DNA of 64,000 nucleotides, from contig JASPKZ010007296.1 of the NCBI GenBank assembly GCA_030220185.1, positions 786,501 to 850,500 on the forward strand, given 5' to 3'. The notes beneath the pieces are model-generated. The model did no database searches. It saw nothing but the letters and a program-made list of their open reading frames with translations, and was not told where the DNA came from. Both the position numbers and the translations under genes were made by a program. This document shows positions 21,540 through 31,275 of the stretch, piece by piece. Position 1 is the stretch's first letter, and each line of letters begins with the position of its first letter. The DNA comes from Diploptera punctata (lineage: Eukaryota > Arthropoda > Insecta > Blattodea > Blaberidae).

Positions 21540-21850
21540 ATAATAGTAGTAGTAGTAGTATCGTGGAGGCTCCTACAAGGAGCATAGGGCCCGCACGATA
21601 GATTGCCAACAGATTCTACGTTTTACGAGCATCTCAACTTCATTCTCTTTCCCAATTGCTCAGCTTCCTTTCTCAAATGTTTCGTTATATAATTATGTGC
21701 ATTCCTCTTCTTCTTCTTCTTCTGGACACTCCTTGGGGATTCAATTCCAAGGTCTTTTTCCTGTATTTACCTCCCCTTCTCAAAATATGTCAAATCCTTT
21801 TCCATTTTCATAGTTTAATTTCTTTGGAAATCTTTTCCTGAAGGGTTCAC
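21540..21850 (-). mobile_element. LINE-T 3' end with (TAG)n
   Basis: A short TAG run at 21543-21560 is followed by GGAGCATAGGGCCCGCACG. In antisense this encodes an RALCS-type LINE tail ending. The longer relative at 49168-49720 has the same order: microsatellite, AGCATAGGGCC, then further antisense coding remains. The right boundary is uncertain. Confidence 0.5.
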
Positions 21851-21974
21851 CAATAAAAAATAAAGAACACCCGTTCGAGCTAGGTAATTGCCCGTTTCAA
21901 TTTGCTAAATTGAATAAACAAGACAATATTATCTTGATATTCATCTCTAAATATGTTTCAAGCAGGTATGTTTA

Positions 21975-22395
21975 TCCACCTAACTAACTCACTAGCACTA
22001 TCGAATCCATAGGTTCATGGCCGCACGGCCATAAATCTCTATCCTGAGCTAATGTTTTGAAATCATTCCCTGGATAAACTATTTCGTGAAATAATGGTTA
22101 ATGTTACTCTCCATCTCATTCTTGGCCTACCTACTGAGCACTTTCCCTCTGATTTTCTTACAAGGAGTTTCCGTGCCCCTCTTTTTTCCCATTAGTGCCA
22201 CATGTCCTGTCCATCTCAAATTAAAGCTGTTCTTATTGTAGGCTATATGATTTCCATTAAATATCAAGAAGCTCTCTGTATGTAGTCTTCTCCATACGCC
22301 TGTCTGTTTGTCTCTCTTTGGTCCAAAAATGTTCCTTAGAATTTATTATCAAATAATCGTAATCTTTTCTCCTTCCTTAAAATATAAGAAACAAA
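21975..22395 (-). mobile_element. LINE-R 3' segment, about 420 bp
   Basis: It begins CACTAGCACTATCGAATCCA and passes through antisense versions of RAWKLL.., RPxMRWxSN and GPKRDKQTGVWRRL (TCTCTCTTTGGTCCAAAAAT). It stops near the KxLRF block. Many substitutions have closed the frames. Confidence 0.75.
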
Positions 22396-22507
22396 AGTAC
22401 AAAAATAATGTAGCAAACAGCAAATGTATTACCGGTATTATATTAGTAGATACACAGATAAAAGAGTGATATTAATTAAGGCGTATATTTACTATCTGCT
22501 AGATATG

Positions 22508-22710
22508 TGCAGGGCACACCGTAGCGTAGTTGGTTAAGGCAAGTAGAGTTCGAGACCCAATAGCGAGGTCAGGATTTTTAAGCTGACCTAATTTTCTGGC
22601 GGCACCACGGCCCTGTATTCGATTCAGCCTCTAACGGAAATGAGTTCCAGACACCTCCTACCTCTCTAAGGATCTCATACAGCCTGCAATACAGTAATAT
22701 CACTTTACCA
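22508..22710 (+). mobile_element. SINE-D copy
   Basis: Head GCACACCGTAGCGTAGTTGG with TTAAGGCAAG, box B AGTTCGAGACCCAATAG, then GGTCAGGATTTTTAAGCTGA and GGCGGCACCACGGCCCTGTA. The better copy is the antisense one at 31431-31771. Confidence 0.6.
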
Positions 22711-22729
22711 TTTTAAAAGACGCGTGTGT

Positions 22730-22880
22730 CTACCGCATTCAGCATAAGAATTCGTCACCAAACGACTTCAATCAGACGGTAGCATTTGAGTCTTTTATAT
22801 GAGAAGTTTCGGATTCAAACCCCTGGACCGACCAGCCTGACTGCGTTTTCTTCAGTCGTTAATGTAAATAATCGATTAGT
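22730..22880 (+). other. possible tRNA-like SINE head, decayed
   Basis: AAGTTTCGGATTCAAACCCCTGG has the form of a tRNA T arm, and GGTAGCATTTGAGTC lies upstream. No second copy is present in the window, so this is only a suggestion. Confidence 0.25.
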
Positions 22881-22985
22881 GTTTCATTGGCTCGTAATCG
22901 CCATTTTATAATATTATTAAATTTAAATATTTGGGATTGCACTGGAAAATTTTTACCTATACGTTTACATAATGTATCATATTTA

Positions 22986-23097
<112 letters not shown>

Positions 23098-23194
23098 GTA
23101 TCATTATTGTTATTACCCTATAAAATGTTGTTTGTACATGACATTTACATTGCTACATTTATTGTATCTTTAACTGTTTATAATTAGTATAGTG

Positions 23195-23283
23195 TATATC
23201 TATATTTGTCGAATATTTATTTGTATTTGTGCTGGTTGAGTGGAAGAGAGGGCCTTATGGCCTTAACTCTGCAAGAATAAATA

Positions 23284-23327
<44 letters not shown>
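23195..23327 (+). mobile_element. LINE-H 3' end with (ATT)n tail
   Basis: TGGTTGAGTGGAAGAGAGGG, the GGCCTTATGGCC hairpin and TTAACTCTGCAAGAATAAAT are followed by about 13 ATT units at 23288-23327. The sequence upstream to about 23195 resembles the family 3' UTR (TGTATTTGTGC). Confidence 0.8.
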
Positions 23328-23328
<1 letters not shown>

Positions 23329-23400
23329 ATAATGTAATTTCTCGACCTACTGGATATGAATATTCTAGATGCAATTTTTTACATATGTACATAACAATTA

Positions 23401-23778
23401 GTCTGTCGCGGTGGACTAGTGGTTATGCTCCTTGCCTCTGGTCCCGAGGGTCGCGGGTTCAAACCCGGCCGGGGTCGATGGATTTTTTTTAGGATGGAAA
23501 ACTCTAATCCGTGGGTCCCTAGTCTGAAGAATTTCAAGCTCATAAAAGATCCTTAAGCCTGAATGAAAATGCCTCTAAGCAAAATTTACCGAATTTTCCC
23601 GCCCTAGTACTAACTTGGTTTTCTAGATGTCAGTATGAGGAGAAACGCTGACCACGGATCACTCAAATGACATCTATACGAAAACAAGTGTAACTAAATT
23701 AGTATGATTCAAATTCTTCCCTGTAGGGGGAGAGCGCCTAAATCTCTGTTAAGGGAAACATAGGCTTACAAGAAGAAG
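23401..23778 (+). mobile_element. SINE-C reference copy with 12-bp duplication
   Basis: The tRNA-like head GTCGCGGTGGACTAGTGGTT carries box B GGGTTCAAACCCGGCC. The body has GGATGGAAAACTCTAATCCG and GACATCTATACGAAAACAAG. It ends TTACAAGAAGAAG. A perfect 12-bp duplication, ACATAACAATTA, flanks it at 23389-23400 and 23779-23790, which fixes both ends. Confidence 0.9.
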
Positions 23779-23919
23779 ACATAACAATTAAATAGAAAAT
23801 AAATTTTAAATATTCAAGGACAATGTCACAATATTTTAAATTGTGTTTATAATTCTCGACCGGAGCGTAGAGACACGATTGATTTGTTCAGAGAGAATAA
23901 AACTCACGTGGTATTTTAA

Positions 23920-24060
23920 AATGTTAATAATGATTTGATGGAGGTGAATTATACAGGGGAAAAAATTGGAAATATTAGCTCAGGAGAGGAATGAATGAAG
24001 AGGATACAGAATGTCCTCGCTGCCATGAACCAGAATCGACAATGTCCAGTGAATTAGTGG
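23920..24060 (+). mobile_element. LINE-R 3' end scrap
   Basis: It starts at AATGATTTGATGGAGGTGAA ('NYDLREV') and runs to ACAATGTCCAGTGAATTAG, a decayed family terminus. Confidence 0.65.
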
Positions 24061-24845
24061 ATTAAATGAAAAGACTGTTTAGTAAATGAAATAAAATATA
24101 AATATAATATCCTTCTATTGGATTTATTGTGTAATAGTGTTTTGGTAGAATGACCTTCTATGTCCCGTTGCTTACAAATCAGAAATATTAGCGAGTCAGA
24201 TTCGACAGTTTCCGAACAACGCGCATAAGGTTTGGCTACTATATATTTCGACAATATTTCAGCGATAATTCAAACTGATACAGGATGTAAATTGGATTGG
24301 TCGATATTCATTGCCTAGCGTAGGCCTATGAACAAAACATTCTCTGAAATTTTGAGGCAAACTGTTCCATAGATCTTAAGAATAGATGCACTTTATTTCA
24401 TATTACGAATTAGCGAAATGGACATCCAAATACCTTTAAATGACTAAGACAACCTTTTTCTTTAGACACAACTTGCAAAGAGTACTTTCCAATTACAATT
24501 GGTAAAATGATTAACATGTATGGAATGTGACGGAGACGTTATGTCATCGACAATTTCATATTTATATTATATTTTGACTATCCTACCAGATATAACTCAT
24601 CTTGTTAAGAATGTTTTCATAAAGTTTTCCTTGAGTTTTAAAGGAGAGTTGTCAAACAATATCTATAATGGGAATTCCAGAATAACACTTTGCCAAAAGC
24701 AATTTTAACTTTTGAACCTTTCATGACGTCATTAATTAATCAACAGTGAATCACCTCTGCTATGTGGTCGGGTTAAAGTTACAATGGTGTACGTCACATT
24801 TTTTGTTTTTTTCAGAAATTAATTTTACGCAATACCGTCTTCTCA
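24061..24845. other. unassigned sequence
   Basis: No gene or repeat recognised. Open frames at 24054-24254 and 24520-24708 have no motif. Confidence 0.4.
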
Positions 24846-25020
24846 TAACTGGCCTAATGCCAGGCCGAGGAATGAGATGAGACGAAGCCCCTATTAATAA
24901 GGTCTATGATATGCACAGCTGCCGGCTTATTAGACCTGTCTCACAATCACAGGGATATATGAAATTAAATGGAACGAAATGGATGACATGAGTAAGGAGA
25001 AGCAGTAGAAATAAGCTTTT
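24846..25020 (+). repeat. repeat-G, related to 45300-45490
   Basis: CTGGCCTAATGCCAGGCCGA is followed by ATGAGATGAGACGAAGCC and AAATGGAACGAAATGGATGA. The antisense of 45300-45490 has the same blocks in the same order (TAATACCAGGTCGATA, ATGAGATGAAATCC, GGAATGAAATGGATTA). Its class is unknown. Confidence 0.5.
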
Positions 25021-25187
25021 TGCAGGGGTAAACGGGATAAACTCTGACAAAAAGTTGTCTTAACTCGTCCACCATGAACTCCATATGGAGTGACCGAGAC
25101 GAGAAGTCGGGACCCAGAGGTGGAAGGCAGAGTCTCCTTGTGATGAAAAATATTTAAATTTAAAATAGGAAAAGCAAAAAGGAAACA

Positions 25188-25742
25188 ATAATGTTGAGTG
25201 ATTCCGGGTTATGTGGCCGTGGTCCATAGTTGGTGTTGATACCAGACGTTTCGCCCTCAACTGCGGAGGGCATCTTCAGTGGCGAGTGTTTCTAGGCGTG
25301 TTTCCTGGTCGGAAGATCTACTTAGAGTGAGCGCTGTGGACGTAGAGGACGTTGTATTAGTGGTGGGTGCAGGGTGAGTGGGCGTGGCTCTTGCTGATTG
25401 GCTAATGGTCGTCTCCTTGTTGTCACTGGTGTTAATGCATTTATTTTCTAGTGTATGAAACCAGGCCTTAGACAGTACTGTCCAGTACGACCATTAGCCA
25501 ATCAGCAAGAGCCACGCCCACTCACCCTGCACCCACCACTAATACAACGTCATCTACGTCCACAGCGCTCACTCTAAGTAGATCTTCCGACCAGGAAACA
25601 CGCCTAGAAACACTCGCCACTGAAGATGCCCTCCGCAGTTGAGGGCGAAACGTCTGGTATCAACACCAACTATGGACCACGGCCACATAACCCGGAATCA
25701 CTCAACATTATGATTACCGGCCGTGAAAGCCTGCATTCAACT
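25188..25742. mobile_element. palindromic insertion with 12-bp duplication, Penelope-like
   Basis: AAAAAGGAAACA at 25176-25187 is repeated at 25743-25754 and bounds a 555-bp insertion. Two arms of about 221 bp (25191-25412 and 25488-25708) are almost exact reverse complements around a 75-bp spacer. Each arm carries CTGAAGATGCCCTCCGCAGT, TGAGGGCGAAACGTCTGG and CCACGGCCACATAACCCGG. CTGAAGA, a 6-bp stem and GAAAC is the arrangement of a hammerhead ribozyme core, a motif known in Penelope-like retroelements. The right end has 34 bp beyond its arm. The Penelope assignment is inference; no coding region is present. Confidence 0.55.
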
Positions 25743-25754
25743 AAAAAGGAAACA

Positions 25755-26044
25755 AGTAACGCCATTTCCTTTGTCTTCTAAATGCAACTTTGTTAACTTT
25801 CGTTTTGATATAATTTAATACATCGCAATTAATATGTTCCACTAAAAAAAACATTTAATTAAAAATAACTGAAGTAGAAAAAATTAAATGCATGAGAGAT
25901 GATTATGGAAAATTGATGGAATTGGGGTTTTTTTTTTTTTTCTTGCAGGGGAATAAATACGCAAAAGTTACTGTAATAAATTCAAGAACAAAATATAACG
26001 CTATCATTTTTGGGGTGGACCAGAATCTAAATTTAACATAACAA
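25755..26044. other. unassigned sequence
   Basis: No gene seen. A 14-base T-run lies at about 25927-25941. Confidence 0.4.
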
Positions 26045-26503
26045 TTAACTATATCATTGACACTATCCAACCCGAAGGTTCATGAAGCGCGGACATAGGC
26101 TCCCCTTATATTCTTGAACTCTTTTCCAATCATTGCCTGCATAATTCATCTCCCTCAAATTATGGTTATTATTTCCCCACCTTGTTCTTAACCTATATAC
26201 TGGGCGTTTTCCATTCGGGTTTTCTATAGGAACTCTGGGCTTTCTTAAGAAGTTTCCATGCCCCTCTCTCATTCCCCAATTGTGCCACTTGTCCTATCCA
26301 ACATAGTATATGAGACTTAACTGTTCTTATTACGTCTGATATTCTATAAACATATAGCTCTCTGTTATATAGTTTCTCCACTCACCTGTCTGTGCATCTA
26401 TCGTTGATTCAAACATTTTCCTAAGCACTTCTTAAAGTAACAGACCATGTTTCGTATACATAGAGCATAAATGGAAGAATAACAGTTTTACCAAATTTAA
26501 CAT
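26045..26503 (-). mobile_element. LINE-R 3' segment, interrupted by SINE-B1
   Basis: Antisense frames give RMREGHGNFLRKPRV-type and KRPVYRLRTRWGNNNHNL remnants. The plus strand starts TCATTGACACTATCCAACCC. Its upstream portion reaches AACAGTTTTACCAAATTTAAC, where a SINE-B1 has inserted. A few LINE bases resume after 26849. Confidence 0.7.
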
Positions 26504-26849
26504 CCATCCATCCATAGTAATTCTGCCCGAAGGCAGGTCCTTCACTGCAATCATAGCATTTTCATGCTATGCTTCCAGCTTTACTAGGGAATTGTGTAGG
26601 TGTGGTAGCTTCCCGTTGCTTTCCACACCGGTGAAGGATGATGGTGATAATGATGAGGATGATGATGATGATGATGATGGCCATATGATTTCGGGGACCG
26701 TTTGGGCCTTAAAGTTTTCCTGACATTTGTCTTACAGGTGAGGAAAAACCCCGATAAAAACCTCACCCAGAAAAACTGCCCCGGCCGGGGATCGAACCCG
26801 GGCCCGCTGCGTGACAAGGAGCACGCTACCTCGAGACCACAACGGTGGA
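26504..26849 (-). mobile_element. SINE-B1 copy with 12-bp duplication
   Basis: CAAATTTAACAT occurs at 26492-26503 and 26850-26861, fixing a 346-bp insertion. On the minus strand the head reads CCGTTGTGGTCTCGAGGTAG with B box GGGTTCGATCCCCGGCCGG. The body is TGTAAGACAAATGTCAGGAA and the (ATC)n run is ATCATCATCATCATCATCC. The B1 tail follows: GGTGTGGAAAGCAACGGGAA, a GCATAGCATGAAAATGCTATG hairpin and a CTGCC..GGCAG hairpin. It ends TATGGATGGATGG. Confidence 0.9.
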
Positions 26850-26898
26850 CAAATTTAACATAGAGACTTGATTTGAGTTTAATTTGTAGCAAAATTTC

Positions 26899-27229
26899 CC
26901 GCGCCGTAGCCGAGTGGTTAAGGCAAGATGTCTTGGCGCAGAACTACGTAACTTGCGGTGGTTCGAATCTCCATGGGGAAAGAAATTTTCTCATGGATTT
27001 TCGGTCAATATGGGACCGGTGCCCACCCAGCATCGTGAGGAATTTGGGTAGCAACAATAAGTAGCGGCTCCATGTTAAGAAAACCAGCTATAACGGCTGG
27101 AGGACCCGACATACTGACCACATATCACCCCTTCACTAGCAGGATGATCATTTACTTCTGTGATTGACACATGTAGATGCGAGGCCAACAGCCAGCTGGT
27201 AGGGCAAGGGCCTGTCGCGCCATGGAGTT
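26899..27229 (+). mobile_element. SINE-A copy
   Basis: Near-consensus head CCGCGCCGTAGCCGAGTGGT with box B GGTTCGAATCTCCATGG. The body is GGTAGCAACAATAAGTAGCG and GCTGGAGGACCCGACATACT. It ends AGGGCCTGTCGCGCCATGG. No clear flanking duplication was found. Confidence 0.8.
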
Positions 27230-27771
27230 AGTTAGGAGACCTACAAAGGTTACAATTTTACTGCTGATGAAAATGGCATATCTGTTTTTATGTAAATTTC
27301 TTGTTACTGTCCTTTATGTTATCGCCTTCTCGCTTTTGACGCAACACAGTAGGCTATCATTTTAACTTGGCTAGTAATGTTGTTTAGGATATCAAGAGCG
27401 ATAAACCTAAAATACGCCATGTCTATATTTGAAAAGCGATAATTTATTATAAGCAAGTAAAAACAAAAGACTTTGATTTAATTTTTTTCATGAAATATCT
27501 ATCTAAAACCGGTTTAACAATGCAAACACATCTTCCAGTTCTCAATATTCTACGCGTTAAATATTGAATTTAAATTTCTTGTCCGGTCTTCCCTATTTCT
27601 CCATTGTCCTTCCTCTATTTTTATTTCTCTCTTTGTTGTTGTTATACCCTGAATCCAAATAGCATTTGGTCTTCTTCTCTTCAATATTTAGGGCTGCAGC
27701 CAATCCAACACTTTCTTCGGTAGTCGTTTTACAGTCTTCTTTTCCTATGACTGTACCATTGCAGTTGTTTT
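27230..27771. other. unassigned sequence
   Basis: No gene or repeat recognised. An antisense frame at 27593-27781 is Lys/Glu-rich without a known motif. Confidence 0.4.
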
Positions 27772-27975
27772 TGAGCCCCAAGTCGTTATAGCTGGTTTTC
27801 TCAACCTGGCACCGTACTTAGTGTAGTTACCCAAATTCCTCACGATGCTGGGTGGAGACCGGTCCCATAGTGGAAGCAATTCCATGACAAAATTTATTCT
27901 CCCGTGGGGACTCCAAACAGCGGTAGTTTCAAAGCCTAGGGATGCCTTAAACCGCTCGACTACGGTTGGGAGTGT
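27772..27975 (-). mobile_element. SINE-A copy, tail missing
   Basis: The antisense head reads CCCAACCGTAGTCGAGCGGT and the body AACCAGCTATAACGACTTGG. It ends at the CCAGCCGTTATAGC equivalent, so the last third is absent. Confidence 0.7.
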
Positions 27976-28246
27976 TTTGTTGTACATAATCCAATATTGA
28001 ATATTTTACTTCCATTTTAGCTTTATTACATTTTTTCTAGACTGATCTCTTTTTTGATCTTCTCCAAATCTCCATTTCCATGGATAATAACTTAAAATTT
28101 GTTTGAAACTTCAACTGCCAAGTTTCTTACCCATATGTTGTTATGTTGCTTACTATTGTTTCAAAGATTTTTTACTTATTTTTTTTGTACTTTTTTATCC
28201 CAAAGAATGATATTTGAATATGATATTTCTGATTTTCTCAATACTT

Positions 28247-28600
28247 TTGTCGCGCTCCGTAGCCGAGCAGTTTAAGGCATGGAGCCTTGGCGCAGGGCTA
28301 CGCGCTGATTCGAATCCCCATGGGGTAAAAAGTGTTCTCATGGAATTTCGGCCAGTATTAGACCAGTGCCCACCAAGAATCATACATAAGGGATTTAGTA
28401 GCTACAATAAATAGCGGCTCCAGATTGGGAAAATCAGCTATAACGACTGGGGGACTCGACATGTTGACTACATGTTACCCCTATGTTGGCAAGTTGATTG
28501 TCCACGTCTATGATTAATACATATGGATGTGAGGCCAGCAGCCGGATGATAGGCCAATGGCCTTATAGGCTTGTCGCGCCATGGACCTTTAGCTATTTCC
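28247..28600 (+). mobile_element. SINE-A copy
   Basis: Head CGCGCTCCGTAGCCGAGCAG, box B GATTCGAATCCCCATGG, body GTAGCTACAATAAATAGCGG and CTGGGGGACTCGACATG. It ends TAGGCTTGTCGCGCCATGG. Both ends are present, though diverged. Confidence 0.8.
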
Positions 28601-28685
28601 CTTTTAATTTAATAGTCTGTTTTTACCATCTTTGGTAAATAATTTTCAAAATATTTTCATGAAATACACCAGAATATGTACTGTA

Positions 28686-28978
28686 GGTCACGCAGCGGGC
28701 CCGGGCTCGATTCCCGGTCGGGACAGGCTCCTGGGTAAGTTTTTTTCGTTTTTTTTTTCTCATCTGTAAGACAAATGTCGGGAAGCTTAGGGCTAACGGT
28801 CCCCGAAAATCATCCGGTCACCATTATCCTTATCAATATCATCCTTCACCGGTGTGGAAAGCAACGGGAAGCTACCACACCTATCATTCTCTAGTAAAGC
28901 TGCAAAGCATAGCATTAAAATACTATGATTACAGTGAAAGACCTGTCCCCGGGCAAAAATACTGTGGATGGATGGATT
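28686..28978 (+). mobile_element. SINE-B1 copy, first bases missing
   Basis: It begins inside the head (TCACGCAGCGGGCCCGGGCT, B box GGCTCGATTCCCGGTCGGG). The complete B1 tail is present: TCCTTCACCGGTGTGGAAAG, a weakened AGCATAGCATTAAAATACTATG hairpin and CTGTCCCCGGGCA. It ends TGTGGATGGATGG. Confidence 0.8.
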
Positions 28979-29240
28979 ATTGTAGCCTGAAACTGGAATA
29001 TGCTGTGTTGACGTATTTACTCCTGACTTCCTAGATGTCCATTTGAATAATTTAAGTTTAATTAATGGGAAGACCAAAAATTACATAAACACAAGGAATG
29101 GTCAGGAAAATTGAAGAAAAGGACATGGAGGAAGGGAAGCTGGAAAAATTGAGAAAAATGGATAATGGCTAGAGTCTAACCATAGAATCTTGAAATGCGC
29201 ACAGGAAAATGAGACAGACATTTTAAAACTTAACGACAAT

Positions 29241-29288
29241 GATAATAATAATAATAACAATAACAATAATAATAATAATAACAATAAC

Positions 29289-29359
<71 letters not shown>
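29241..29359. repeat. (AAT)n microsatellite with AAC units
   Basis: About 40 trinucleotide units, mostly AAT, with AAC interruptions in the left third. It makes a poly-Asn frame at 29190-29441 that is not a gene. Confidence 0.95.
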
Positions 29360-29360
<1 letters not shown>

Positions 29361-29361
<1 letters not shown>

Positions 29362-29694
29362 GTAGAAATAATAACGTTTATTTAGCGACAGCATGCAACT
29401 TTATCTACACTACATCCACTATCTCCGGCTCTGAAGTTTAGGTTATACGAGGGGTAAAGGGAGAAACTCGCCCGGCCAATAAGGAAATGGTTGAAGTAGA
29501 GTACACGTCACCCACAACCAATCACTGCCCTTGACGCTGCTATAGCGAGCTAGTAAGGTTTGAAATTGTTGAGATGTCGTCAGCTGTATGTCTACTAACC
29601 GCAGCCCCTCCCACTGAATATCCATGTCGGCAACACTGTCGTGAAAACTTCAGGGCCGGAGAATCAGTGGCTGCGGTATAGTCTACCTCATTGG
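29361..29694. other. possible retroelement end beside the microsatellite
   Basis: ATAATAACGTTTATTTAGCG directly follows the (AAT)n, and the block is less AT-rich than its surroundings. The position suggests an antisense retroelement 3' end. No second copy is present in the window. Confidence 0.3.
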
Positions 29695-30149
29695 TACTAT
29701 CGGACTTGGAAATTCATGGCCGCTTGGACATAAACTCTTCAAACATCCCTACCCAGAGCTAGTGTTTTCAAATAATTCCCTGTATAATTTACCTTCCTCG
29801 AATCATGGTTAATGATATTCTCCCACCTCATTCTTTGCTATCTATTATGCGCTTTCCCTCTGGGATTTTACAATAAATTACCGTTTCCCTCTTTCATTCG
29901 CCATTCGTGGAATTTGTCTTGCCGATCACAGTTTACGAGACTTACATGTTCTTATTACATTTCGTTTCCCACAAAGATAATCTGGTTAGATTATTATTAT
30001 ATACAGTTTCTTTTCTTCAGGCATTCACCTGTCTGTTCGTCTCTCTTTGATCCATACATTTTCCCATGTCCTTTATTCTCAAATACTCGTAACACTTTCT
30101 CCTTTTTTTTTTTTTTTAAGGAAGAGACCTGTTTTGCATCCAATACAGT
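29695..30149 (-). mobile_element. LINE-R 3' segment, part 1 of a three-part copy
   Basis: It starts TTGGTACTATCGGACTTGG and continues through antisense versions of the RMRWENN and GPKxD blocks up to CAATACAGT. The copy resumes at 30490 after a SINE-B1 insertion and again at 30872 after another insertion. Confidence 0.75.
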
Positions 30150-30159
30150 ATAGCATAAC

Positions 30160-30479
30160 CGCTGTGGTCTCGAGGTAGCGTGCTACCTTCTCACACAGCG
30201 GGCACGGGTTCGATTCCCGGTCGGGACAGGCTCCTGGGTGAGATTTTTTCGGGGTTTTTCCTCAACTGTAAGACAAATGTCAGGAAGCTTATGGCCCAAA
30301 GATCCCGAAAAATCACCCGGCTATCATCATCATCCTTATCATTATCATCATCCTTCACCGGTGTGGAAAGCAACTGGAAGCTACCACACCTGCAATTCCC
30401 TAGTAAAGCTACAAAGCATTGCATGAAAATGCTATGATTGCAGTGAAAGACCTGCCCTCGGGCAGAATTACGTGGACGG
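30160..30479 (+). mobile_element. SINE-B1 reference copy with 10-bp duplication
   Basis: ATAGCATAAC at 30150-30159 and 30480-30489 brackets a 320-bp element. Head CCGCTGTGGTCTCGAGGTAG, B box GGTTCGATTCCCGGTCGGG. The body is TGTAAGACAAATGTCAGGAA and CCCGAAAAATCACCCGGC, followed by an ATCATCATC run. The tail has GGTGTGG...CCACACC, AGCATTGCATGAAAATGCTA and CTGCCCTCGGGCAG. Both boundaries are exact. Confidence 0.92.
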
Positions 30480-30489
30480 ATAGCATAAC

Positions 30490-30631
30490 TGGAAGTATAA
30501 CAGTTTTAGGCCTTACTTTATTTTTAGTTTAACATTTCTTGAGAGAAGTTGGTATGATACGAGACCATGCATTTCAAGACTTGAGGCTTTGTTAAATATC
30601 TTCCAGCGCCTCGTTTCTGTTTGTAGTTATG
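30490..30631 (-). mobile_element. LINE-R 3' segment, part 2
   Basis: The antisense thumb region continues (AACTGGAAGTATAACAGTTT, TTTAACATTTCTTGAGAGAA), ending at CGTTTCTGTTTGTAGTTAT. A 240-bp insertion separates it from part 3. Confidence 0.7.
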
Positions 30632-30871
30632 GGTGTGTAAATTGTGTAAATTACAAAAATTCGGCTTTGAGATAAACAGATTTGAAAGTTTTGGAAAGTT
30701 TCCCAAAATCCTCGTCTGAATATTTTGACTTCCTGATCCCTTTTCACAGTTACAGCATTGTTAATTTAAAATCACAATATTTACAAATGTTTTATTTTTA
30801 AAATTTAAATGGGCTATCAGTTAAGAGGATCTAGTAGAGAATTGGAGTTAACACACTTTACCCACACACCT
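30632..30871. mobile_element. possible MITE inserted in LINE-R
   Basis: LINE-R consensus sequence is continuous from GTAGTTAT (30624-30631) to ATTATTGTTCCTAGGTATTT (about 30874), so about 240 bp is inserted. The edges are loosely inverted: GGGTGTGTAAATTGTG on the left against AGGTGTGTGGGTAAAGTG read inwards on the right. GTAGTTAT / CCAATTAT could be a decayed 8-bp duplication. Class uncertain. Confidence 0.35.
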
Positions 30872-30950
30872 GCCAATTATTGTTCCTAGGTATTTGAATT
30901 CTACCACTTCTTCAAAATTGTCCTCATTTGTGTTTACTGTATATACCGTT
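30872..30950 (-). mobile_element. LINE-R segment, part 3
   Basis: ATTGTTCCTAGGTATTTGAA and CCACTTCTTCAAAATTGTCC are the antisense of EFKYLxTI and NFEEV. This is the upstream end of the split copy. Confidence 0.7.
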
Positions 30951-31267
30951 TAAACTTAACAGTTAAAAATTAAATAAAAATATGAGCATGAAGCACAGTT
31001 ATGTAACATCACGATAAAACCATTCACAGCAATTATTATTCTTATTATTTGTTTACAGAGTCATACATATTTTACATTATACAGGGCGTTCTGCTTATAA
31101 GCATAATACAATAAATAGCTATAGGCCTAACATCCGAACGAATACGAATCTATAAATTGTTACAAGTGAAAACTGGGAATTGTTTTTACCTAATGTTCTA
31201 AAAACCCCAACGTGATTTCCATTAGTGTGTGGGAAATAAATAACAGACATGCAACATCTTGTCATGT
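30951..31267. other. unassigned sequence
   Basis: No gene recognised. TATACAGGGCGTTCTGCTTA at 31079 looks like a transposon end (CAGGG), but no partner was found. Confidence 0.35.
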
Positions 31268-31275
31268 GTTATGAA

